Source: Gammaproteobacteria bacterium (lineage in GTDB: Bacteria; Pseudomonadota; Gammaproteobacteria; UBA6429; Thiohalophilaceae). Taken from it: a stretch of 18,693 bases of DNA. The stretch is taken from NCBI GenBank assembly GCA_029882235.1, contig JAOULB010000005.1:1-18693 (forward strand). The letters run 5' to 3'. Below are positions 1 through 6,159 of this stretch, in pieces. A model generated the notes under the pieces. It was given only the letters and a program-made list of their open reading frames with translations, was not told where the DNA came from and searched no databases. The translations under genes and the position numbers were made by a program. Each line of letters opens with the position of its first letter. Positions within the stretch are counted from its first letter, which is position 1.

Positions 1-1176
1 AAAGACATCAGGGTCGATAAGGTTGCGATATTTTTTTAACAGCTCAAGCTCATTACCTTGAGGCAAACCGGTTGCAGCCATTTCACTGTTACTAAAATAA
101 CTATCACAACGGATATACTGATTATAAAAAAGGTTGCGATTTGACCAGTCAAAATCAAAGGCTAGTGCCAATGCACGTCTTACGCGTTTATCTTTAAACA
201 ATTTACGCCGGGTATTAAACACAAACCCCTGCATGCCGGCATTGTTCTGATGTTTCAGTTCCTTTTTTACGAGCTGTCCGTTATCAAACTGAGGACCGAT
301 ATAATCACGCGCCCACTGTTTTGAATAAAGCACAAAAATAAAGTCAAACTCACCCGCCTTTAAGGCCTCCAGCTGGACTGTCTCATCTTTGAAATATTTA
401 TAGATCACTTTATCAAAGTTAAACATGCCCTTGCGGGTATTTTTATTTTTTGCCCAGTAGTTTGGATTCTTTTTATAGGCAATATTTTTACCCAGCTGAT
501 AACGTTCAATGATATAGGGACCACTTCCAATGGGATGCTCGAGCGTTAATTTTTCAAATGCTTTATCACCAACCCATGCACGGGAGAATATTGGCATTTG
601 TGCAGCAATCATATGCAATTCAGGATTAACACGGGCAAACTCAAAACGAATTTTACGTGGCCCAAGTACAACGGCTTTTTTAATGTCTGCCCAATAGAAT
701 CGATAACGTGGGTGGGCCTTGTCACTTTTTAAGGTATCAAAGGTAAACTTTACATCTTCTGCCAACACAGGTGAGCCATCTGAAAATCGCGCATTGGGAT
801 CCAGACGAAAGGTAACGGATAATTTATCACTGGCCAGACTGATATCTTCAGCCAGATGTGCATAGACGCTATAGGGCTCATCAGCACTCTGCACCATCAG
901 TGACTCAAACACTAAAGCCGATAATCCGTCAGCCGATTTACCCTTTAACAAAAACGGGTTGAGATTACTGTAATTCCCAAAGCCCGATAACACCAAATTA
1001 CCACCCTTCGGTGCATTAGGATTCACATAGGAGAAGTGTTCAAAACCCGGTTGATAACCCGGCTCATAACCCAGCGCGGCTGAAGGTGCCGCATGCGCTG
1101 AAACAGGAAATAAAAATAGCGTTGTCAGAAAAAAATAAAAGAAACGCAACAGTAGCCTCTTGGATGTTCTTGTCAT
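1..1176 (-). CDS. yejA: YejA-like ABC transporter periplasmic peptide-binding protein (C-terminus beyond window)
   Basis: I translated this by hand from an ATG at 1174-1176. The frame stays open for 392 codons to base 1, so the protein is cut only by the window edge. It starts with a signal peptide (basic MTRTSKR, hydrophobic stretch, cleavage near SAHA, residue 29). The mature part has features of solute-binding family 5: a GGNLVL stretch after NPNAPK, FRLDPNARFSDGSPV near residue 130, and GSGPYIIERY. The segment NRNLFYNQY followed by SYFSNSEMAATGLP is typical of the YejA branch, whose E. coli member binds oligopeptides and microcin C for the YejBEF importer. Family members have about 600 residues, so roughly a third is missing. 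The permease and ATPase genes would be expected further left. It is divergent from fabI with 135 bp between them. The Shine-Dalgarno sequence is weak. The exact ligand is inferred. Confidence 0.88.
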   Translation of the reverse strand, partial: MTRTSKRLLLRFFYFFLTTLFLFPVSAHAAPSAALGYEPGYQPGFEHFSYVNPNAPKGGNLVLSGFGNYSNLNPFLLKGKSADGLSALVFESLMVQSADEPYSVYAHLAEDISLASDKLSVTFRLDPNARFSDGSPVLAEDVKFTFDTLKSDKAHPRYRFYWADIKKAVVLGPRKIRFEFARVNPELHMIAAQMPIFSRAWVGDKAFEKLTLEHPIGSGPYIIERYQLGKNIAYKKNPNYWAKNKNTRKGMFNFDKVIYKYFKDETVQLEALKAGEFDFIFVLYSKQWARDYIGPQFDNGQLVKKELKHQNNAGMQGFVFNTRRKLFKDKRVRRALALAFDFDWSNRNLFYNQYIRCDSYFSNSEMAATGLPQGNELELLKKYRNLIDPDVF

Positions 1177-1311
1177 TATTATGATTTACCGATTATTACA
1201 TAAACTCGCGCGGAGGTTGCCTCTAGTTTATTGAATGAATGGACGGTATCATAGCGGGCTAAATTGACGCACTAATAATATGTTCTAACCAGAATAAGCA
1301 AGGGGACAAAT

Positions 1312-2100
1312 ATGGGTTTTCTACAAGGCAAACGCGCTTTGATTGTCGGTCTCGCCAGTAATCGATCTATTGCCTGGGGTATCGCTCAGGCTATGCAACG
1401 CGAAGGTGCTGAACTGGCCTTCACTTATCAGAATGAAAAACTTAAAGGCCGGGTTGAGAAAATGGCTGATGAACTCGGCTCGAACATCGTCCTCCCCTGC
1501 GACGTCAGCAGCGATGATGAAATCGAAGCCGTTTTCACTGAACTGGCAAAAAGCTGGGATGGTCTCGATAGCATTGTCCATTCCGTTGCCTTTGCCCCAC
1601 GCGATCAACTGGAAGGGGAATATCTCGACGTTGTAACCCGCGAGGGCTTCAACATGGCCCATGAAATTAGTTCTTATAGCTTTGCGGCGCTAGCTAAGGC
1701 TGGGCGCAAAATGATGACCGGTCGCAATGGCTCCCTGCTGACCCTGAGTTACCTCGGCGCAGTGCGTTCCATGCCAAATTACAACGTCATGGGGCTAGCT
1801 AAGGCCAGTCTGGAGGCCAATGTACGCTATATGGCCCAGAGCCTGGGCAAAGAGGGGCATCGCGTCAATGGCATCTCTGCCGGGCCGATAAAGACGCTGG
1901 CTGCGGCTGGGATTAAAAATTTCCGCAAAATGCTGGATGAGTTCGAAAAGGCTGCGCCACTACATCGAAATGTCACTATTGAAGATGTGGGTAATGCTGC
2001 GGCCTTCCTGTGCTCGGATCTGGCTGCCGGCATCACGGCCGAAATTACCTATGTCGATGCTGGCTACAGTACTGCGGGTATGCCGCCTCTCGAGGCCTAA
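1312..2100 (+). CDS. fabI: Enoyl-[acyl-carrier-protein] reductase (NADH) FabI
   Basis: This enzyme reduces trans-2-enoyl-ACP to acyl-ACP with NADH, the last step of each fatty-acid elongation cycle, in the cytoplasm. It has 262 residues, the same length as E. coli FabI, and aligns along its whole length (MGFLQGKRAL start, AFTYQNEKLKGRVE, SYLGAVRSMPNYNVMGLAK). The nucleotide-binding glycines (VGLASNRSIAWG, residues 12-23) and the catalytic residues Tyr147, Tyr157 and Lys164 are present. They are shifted by one from E. coli because of a one-residue insertion near 136-140. Residue 93, in HSVAFAP, is Ala where E. coli has Gly. The ATG is preceded by AGGGGA at 1301-1306, so the start is secure. 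A TTGACG hexamer at 1264-1269 could be a -35 box but has no good -10. The gene converges with the symporter gene; a hairpin follows the stop. Confidence 0.98.
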   Translation: MGFLQGKRALIVGLASNRSIAWGIAQAMQREGAELAFTYQNEKLKGRVEKMADELGSNIVLPCDVSSDDEIEAVFTELAKSWDGLDSIVHSVAFAPRDQLEGEYLDVVTREGFNMAHEISSYSFAALAKAGRKMMTGRNGSLLTLSYLGAVRSMPNYNVMGLAKASLEANVRYMAQSLGKEGHRVNGISAGPIKTLAAAGIKNFRKMLDEFEKAAPLHRNVTIEDVGNAAAFLCSDLAAGITAEITYVDAGYSTAGMPPLEA

Positions 2101-2111
2101 GCATCATTATG

Positions 2112-2140
2112 GCGGGCCTGATTCTCAGGCCTGCTGTTCT
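2112..2140 (+). terminator. Probable terminator of fabI
   Basis: A 10-bp stem, 2112-2121 paired with 2125-2134 and containing one G-T pair, closes over the 3-base loop TTC. It is followed on the plus strand by the T-rich TGTTCTTCT. The right arm contains the last codons and stop (2125-2127) of the convergent symporter gene. The tail is interrupted, so efficiency is uncertain. On the minus strand no T-run follows. Confidence 0.45.
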
Positions 2141-3411
2141 TCTCCCGTCAGCAGATTCTCTTCACCCTCCGATCGCGCCACAATCACAGCGGCACAGGAA
2201 TCACTAAAGACATTCACTGCTGTTCGACACATGTCGAGCACCCGATCCACGGCCAGTATCAGACCGATACCTTCAGCCGGCAGCCCTATGGTGCCCAGGA
2301 TAATCGAGATGGCCACCAGACTCGCGGCAGGGATTCCTGCCACCCCAATCGACGTCAGCAAGGCAACAAGCACAACCGTAAACTGCATGGTCAAACTCAA
2401 CTCCAGACCATAGGCCTGAGCAATAAACAGCGCGGCAACGCATTCATACAACGCCGTACCATCCATATTCACTGTTGCCCCCAATGGCAGTACAAATGAA
2501 CTGGTACGATTTGAGACACCCGCCTTCTTCTCAACACAATCCAGTGTTAGCGGAAGCGTGGCCGATGACGATGCGGTAGAAAATGCGGTGAGCAAGGCCG
2601 GTGACATGGCCTGATAATGGCGAACGGGGTTCACTCTGGCCAGAAAACGCAGCATTAATGGCAGCACGATAAACATATGTGCCAGTAAGGCCAACAAAAC
2701 CGTAAGGAAGAATACTAGCAGCGGTTTGAAAACCTCCAGTCCCGTTCCAGCAACCACTTTGGCAACCAGAGCAAACACACCGATCGGGGCAAACTTCATT
2801 ACCCATTCAGTGATTTTCATCATGACTTCAAACAGGCCCTGCCAAAAATTGTATTGTGCTTCAGCATAGGCTTCATTAATGCGTGTCATGAAATATCCAA
2901 ACAGGATACTGAAGAAGATCAACCCCAGCATTTGACCATTCGCAGCGGCAGCAACAACATTAGTCGGCACCATGCTTAAAAAGACACCAGCAATATCACC
3001 CGTACCGCGCCCCATGACTTTTTCCTGAGCCAGAGAACCCTGCTCCGCAGACAAACCCAGCACATCACGTGCGGCCTGACCATCAATAATGCCGGGATTA
3101 AATAGATTAACGAAAAGCAACCCTGTCAGAATGGCCAGTAGACTGGTTGTCATATAAAACAGAACCGTCTTGGAACCGAGTCGCCCCAGTCCCTGTGTAC
3201 CGCCGATGCCAGCGATACCGGTAATCAATGATGAAACAATCAACGGGACAATGATCATCTTCAGGGCATTGAGAAACAATGTCCCGATAAAATCAAATAT
3301 AGCGTAGAAAGTAATACCGAATACGGTGACATCCGTACCGGTGATCGAACCAGCAACGACGGCCAGTCCAAGGGCAATAATAATCTGCCAGTGCAGTGCA
3401 AGTTTTGTCAT
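2125..3411 (-). CDS. Dicarboxylate/amino acid:cation symporter (DAACS family, GltP/DctA-like)
   Basis: This 428-residue inner-membrane protein belongs to the glutamate/aspartate and C4-dicarboxylate symporter family, which imports acidic substrates with Na+ or H+. Visible signatures, compared with archaeal GltPh, are the serine-rich hairpin SSSAT (residues 281-285), the cation-site motif NMDGT (315-319), the second hairpin GVAGIPAA (356-363) and the TM8 motif DRVLDMCRTAVN with Asp389, Asp393, Arg396, Thr397 and Asn400. Arg396 occupies the position that binds the substrate side-chain carboxylate, so an acidic substrate is likely; glutamate versus C4-dicarboxylates cannot be decided. The usual NVxGD after TM8 reads NVFSD here. 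The ATG is preceded by GGAG with suitable spacing. The gene lies 51 bp downstream of ppiD on the same strand and converges with fabI, whose terminator hairpin overlaps its 3' end. Confidence 0.93.
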   Translation of the reverse strand: MTKLALHWQIIIALGLAVVAGSITGTDVTVFGITFYAIFDFIGTLFLNALKMIIVPLIVSSLITGIAGIGGTQGLGRLGSKTVLFYMTTSLLAILTGLLFVNLFNPGIIDGQAARDVLGLSAEQGSLAQEKVMGRGTGDIAGVFLSMVPTNVVAAAANGQMLGLIFFSILFGYFMTRINEAYAEAQYNFWQGLFEVMMKITEWVMKFAPIGVFALVAKVVAGTGLEVFKPLLVFFLTVLLALLAHMFIVLPLMLRFLARVNPVRHYQAMSPALLTAFSTASSSATLPLTLDCVEKKAGVSNRTSSFVLPLGATVNMDGTALYECVAALFIAQAYGLELSLTMQFTVVLVALLTSIGVAGIPAASLVAISIILGTIGLPAEGIGLILAVDRVLDMCRTAVNVFSDSCAAVIVARSEGEENLLTGEEQQA

Positions 3412-3462
3412 GCTCTTCTCCAGTTATGCTTCATGCTTTCCTGGGATAGAGAGGAAAGTTTA

Positions 3463-5403
3463 TTATTCTTCTGATTCTTTAGGCAGGTTAATTTTTATAT
3501 CTGCGTGCTGTTTTAATTCTTTCAGCATTTGTGAATACATTTCATTGCCCTGCGCCTGCACAATACGCTGTTTACTCTTATTCAGTTCATCGGCATTATT
3601 TTTTATGTCAGGCTTTTTGACTTTATATAACCCCACTACCGCACCATTTCCATTGGCGAGCATTGTGCTAGACCAGCTTGCTTTATCATTAGCGGGTTTT
3701 GGAATCTTGAAGCTAAACCGACGTACAGCCGCATCAATTTTTTTCGCTTCAGCTGATTTATCGTCAGCTACATTGCGATTGACCCAAACTCGTTTCTGCC
3801 ATTTCGCACCTTTGATCGCTGCTGCAACAGCAGAGGGTTTTTCCCCTGCGTTAAGTTTTTTCAATGCAAGCTGGGTGTTTTCACTAACCTGCTTTCTTGC
3901 AGTCTTATCTTTAAGGCGCGACTGAATCTTTGCTTTAACCTGTGCCAGTTTTTTCAGCTCGGCGGGTCGATGATCTTTAACTCGTAACACTAGTACATGT
4001 GTGTCAGTAAGTTCCAGCATTTCACTATTACGGCTATTTAAAAGCACATCGGCAGAAAATGCGGCTGCACTCACTTTATTGTTCGCAGCAATGCCTGCCC
4101 CGCCTCGGCGTGAAAACAGACTCGTTGACTTGATCGTTAAACCAAGTTGTTCAACAGCTGGTTGTAGTGAATCCGACTGTTCATAGGCAAGGTTGCTCAG
4201 CTGATCAACATCAGAATAAAAGGCCTGCTCTGCCTGTTGCATTTGCATCTCTTTTTTAATCTGACTGCGTACGTCTTTATAAGCTTGAGCCTGTTTTGCT
4301 TTAATTTCGTCAACTTTGATCAAGTGATAACCAAAACTTGAGCGAACAGGTTTACTTAACTGCCCCTTTTTTAATTCAAATGCAGTTTTCTCAAAGGCTT
4401 TATCCATTACTCCCAAACCGAAGAAACCAAGATCACCACCCTGCTTGGCTGAGCCTGGATCCTGTGAATGTTTTTTCGCCATTTCTGCAAATGACTGACC
4501 TGACTTAATCTTGCTACGAATATCTTCAATTTCTTTCAGCGCATCTTTCTCATTCTTTTTCTGATCAACCTTAATCAGAATATGACGCGCCTTTCTTTGT
4601 TCAGGGCTCTTTACATAATTCTGTATATTTGCATCATAGTACTTACGAACTTCTTCATCTGATACATCAAATTTTTTCGCTGCATCCTCAAGCTTTAACT
4701 CAACATATTCAACACTGACCAGCTCTTCGGTCATGAATTCATTTTTATTTGAGTTATAGTAACTTTCAACATCCTGCTTACTGGCCTGTGCTGTATTAAG
4801 ATATTCATTTTTTGCAATCGTCAAGTAGGCAATTTCTCTTTGCTGCTTGTTGATCTGCTGATTGAGTTTGGCTTCACTGTCTGTGGCAAATTCAGTTTGT
4901 GTGATTCCAGCTTGCAAATATCGAGAGGCGATATCGCGCGAAACCTGTTGTTCAAATACCGCTTCTGACATCCCCTGTTGACGAATCAATGTTTTGTATC
5001 TTTCTGGATCAAATTTTTGATTTGCATCATGAAAGGCTTCAACATTTTTAAGTTCAGAAATAATACGGCTTGCAGCAACATTGAAGTTTTCGTCAGCAAT
5101 GTATTGCGTCATTAACTCACGCATCACAAGCGTGTTCACAACTTCAGACTTAATCATTGAATCCTGAAACATATCGGCACGGTAATTTTTGCCAAGCAAT
5201 TGTTCAAGCCGCGCGCGATAACGTTGCTGCTCAATACGAAATTCCTGTTCGCTGATTTCGACGCCATTGACACTGGCAACAAAGCTACTTGATGAACCTG
5301 ATAGATAACTACTCAGGCCGAATAATGCGAAGGTGATGATAATGAGACCAACGATCGACCAGACGATAACGCCCTGTGCATGGTCACGAATTAGTTGCAG
5401 CAT
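3463..5403 (-). CDS. ppiD: Periplasmic folding chaperone PpiD (SurA_N / parvulin-like)
   Basis: PpiD is an inner-membrane-anchored periplasmic chaperone found near the Sec translocon that helps fold newly exported proteins. The protein has 646 residues: a short cytoplasmic N-terminus (MLQLIRDHAQG), one transmembrane helix at about 12-32, an N-terminal SurA-like helical region (about 45-200), and a parvulin domain at about 268-367 (ARHILIKV, GGDLGFF, SSFGYHLIKV). A C-terminal helical region ends in a Lys-rich tail. The length is close to E. coli PpiD (623). In E. coli the parvulin domain lacks clear isomerase activity, so the chaperone role is the safer call. The gene sits downstream of hupB, as in enterobacteria and pseudomonads, but is separated from it here by two tRNA genes and a strong terminator. 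It therefore probably needs its own promoter; TATAAT at 5440-5445, just past the hairpin, is a candidate -10. Confidence 0.96.
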   Translation of the reverse strand: MLQLIRDHAQGVIVWSIVGLIIITFALFGLSSYLSGSSSSFVASVNGVEISEQEFRIEQQRYRARLEQLLGKNYRADMFQDSMIKSEVVNTLVMRELMTQYIADENFNVAASRIISELKNVEAFHDANQKFDPERYKTLIRQQGMSEAVFEQQVSRDIASRYLQAGITQTEFATDSEAKLNQQINKQQREIAYLTIAKNEYLNTAQASKQDVESYYNSNKNEFMTEELVSVEYVELKLEDAAKKFDVSDEEVRKYYDANIQNYVKSPEQRKARHILIKVDQKKNEKDALKEIEDIRSKIKSGQSFAEMAKKHSQDPGSAKQGGDLGFFGLGVMDKAFEKTAFELKKGQLSKPVRSSFGYHLIKVDEIKAKQAQAYKDVRSQIKKEMQMQQAEQAFYSDVDQLSNLAYEQSDSLQPAVEQLGLTIKSTSLFSRRGGAGIAANNKVSAAAFSADVLLNSRNSEMLELTDTHVLVLRVKDHRPAELKKLAQVKAKIQSRLKDKTARKQVSENTQLALKKLNAGEKPSAVAAAIKGAKWQKRVWVNRNVADDKSAEAKKIDAAVRRFSFKIPKPANDKASWSSTMLANGNGAVVGLYKVKKPDIKNNADELNKSKQRIVQAQGNEMYSQMLKELKQHADIKINLPKESEE

Positions 5404-5439
5404 GTTTTCACAATCCAGGTGTTACATTAATTAACATTT

Positions 5440-5445
5440 ATTATA
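5440..5445 (-). promoter_or_regulatory. Candidate -10 element for ppiD
   Basis: A perfect TATAAT on the minus strand lies directly downstream of the tRNA-Asp terminator and 36 bp before the ppiD start. No good -35 hexamer sits 16-18 bp upstream, because that region is the terminator loop. The call rests on the -10 match and on the need for a promoter after the terminator. Confidence 0.3.
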
Positions 5446-5480
5446 AAAAAAGGGACGGGCTTGTTATAGCTCGTCCCTTT
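5445..5480 (-). terminator. Rho-independent terminator after the hupB-tRNA-Val-tRNA-Asp unit
   Basis: On the minus strand a perfect 9-bp stem (AAAGGGACG, 5472-5480, with CGTCCCTTT, 5449-5457) closes a 14-base loop. The run of T residues continues to about 5445. It starts 5 bp after the CCA end of tRNA-Asp. It separates the tRNA genes from ppiD. Confidence 0.9.
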
Positions 5481-5484
5481 GTAT

Positions 5485-5561
5485 TGGCGGACCGGACGGG
5501 ACTCGAACCCGCGACCTCCGGCGTGACAGGCCGGCATTCTAACCAGCTGAACTACCGGTCC
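5485..5561 (-). tRNA. tRNA-Asp (anticodon GTC)
   Basis: The 77-nt cloverleaf starts GGACCGG and pairs with CCGGTCC, followed by G and an encoded CCA. The anticodon loop of CGGCCTGTCACGCCGG carries GTC. The D-arm (AGTTCAGCTGGTTAGA) and T-arm (GGTTCGAGTCC) are canonical. It lies 4 bp downstream of tRNA-Val, so the two are certainly cotranscribed. Confidence 0.98.
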
Positions 5562-5565
5562 TAAC

Positions 5566-5641
5566 TGGTGGGTGGTGAGGGGATCGAACCCCCGACCCTC
5601 GCCTTGTAAGGGCGATGCTCTCCCAGCTGAGCTAACCACCC
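5566..5641 (-). tRNA. tRNA-Val (anticodon TAC)
   Basis: The 76-nt cloverleaf has acceptor strands GGGTGGT and ACCACCC, discriminator A and an encoded CCA. The anticodon arm CGCCCTTACAAGGCG carries TAC. The D-arm and T-arm are canonical. It begins 14 bp after the hupB stop codon with no terminator between, so it is probably cut from a hupB-tRNA transcript. Confidence 0.98.
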
Positions 5642-5655
5642 GCTTCAAAGGCGCG

Positions 5656-5928
5656 CTAGTTTACGGCATCCTTAAGGGCTTTACCAGCCTTAAATCCAGG
5701 AACTTTTGAGGCTGGAATATTGATGGGTTCGCCAGTACGCGGGTTGCGGCCAGTACGGGCAGCTCTGTCCTTGACAGCAAACGTGCCAAATCCGACCAGG
5801 GCGACCTGATCACCACTTTTTAAGGTATCGGTAATTTGATTAATGACGGCTTCGACTGCGCGAGTCGCGTCTGCTTTAGAAATATCTGCTCCATTTGCCA
5901 CGGCGTCTATGAGTTCTGCTTTATTCAC
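5656..5928 (-). CDS. hupB: DNA-binding protein HU (beta-type)
   Basis: This is a 90-residue nucleoid protein that binds and bends DNA with little sequence specificity, acting as a dimer. It spans the complete HU fold: N-terminal helices (MNKAELIDAVANGADISKAD), the VALVGFGTFAV strand region, and the DNA-gripping arm with RTGRNPRTGEPINIPA (about residues 58-73), including the conserved Asn-Pro. It ends in the helix PGFKAGKALKDAV. The start codon is GTG (5926-5928), supported by a strong AGGGGAG 5 bp upstream and by the family's fixed N-terminus. Position after lon identifies it as hupB rather than hupA. A near-consensus promoter lies about 75 bp upstream, and the leader can form two small hairpins. 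tRNA-Val and tRNA-Asp follow within the same unit. Confidence 0.98.
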   Translation of the reverse strand: MNKAELIDAVANGADISKADATRAVEAVINQITDTLKSGDQVALVGFGTFAVKDRAARTGRNPRTGEPINIPASKVPGFKAGKALKDAVN

Positions 5929-5960
5929 TTGAGCTCCCCTTGATTGGTAGTAACTAAAAT

Positions 5961-5998
5961 TCGCCGCTTTTGAATGCGGCCTGAAATTTTTTTTCAGG
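5961..5998 (-). promoter_or_regulatory. Two hairpins in the hupB 5' leader
   Basis: Between the promoter and the hupB ribosome site the minus strand can form CCTGAAA/TTTCAGG (7 bp, A-rich loop). Just downstream it can form GCCGC/GCGGC (5 bp, 8-base loop). Neither is followed by a T-run, so they are not terminators. A role in mRNA stability or translation control is only inferred. Confidence 0.3.
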
Positions 5999-6002
5999 GC
6001 AA

Positions 6003-6032
6003 CTTATACTATTCGAGTTACTGGCAGGTCAA
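6003..6032 (-). promoter_or_regulatory. hupB: Sigma-70-type promoter of hupB
   Basis: The minus strand shows TTGACC (6027-6032), an 18-bp spacer and TATAAG (6003-6008), each matching 5 of 6 consensus bases. It lies between the lon terminator and hupB and would give a leader of about 70 nt. Confidence 0.65.
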
Positions 6033-6096
6033 GCGAGCATGACATAAAAATAAATCATTTTTAGCTTGACACAGGTATTTAAGATTTTTCTTATAC

Positions 6097-6143
6097 ATAA
6101 ATAAGACCAGAAATTGAACAAATAGTGTGCTCAATTTCTGGTC
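6097..6143 (-). terminator. Rho-independent terminator of lon
   Basis: A perfect 13-bp stem (GACCAGAAATTGA, 6131-6143, with its complement 6105-6117) closes a 13-base loop and is followed on the minus strand by TTATTTATG. It lies 17 bp after the lon stop codon. The tail is only moderately T-rich, but the stem is long and exact. Confidence 0.8.
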
Positions 6144-6159
6144 ATTTAGAATGTAAATC

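Noticed and set aside
1937..2413. Open frame of 158 codons on the plus strand across the fabI/symporter junction
   Set aside because: It lies in shadow frames of two well-identified genes and its translation has no recognisable domain.
3436..3458. Hairpin CTTTCC/GGAAAG between ppiD and the symporter gene
   Set aside because: The T-rich tail is on the plus strand, where no gene ends; on the minus strand it lacks a T-run.
3326..3925. Plus-strand open frame of 199 codons opposite ppiD
   Set aside because: It is antisense to conserved ppiD coding sequence, has no ribosome site that I can see and no recognisable domain.
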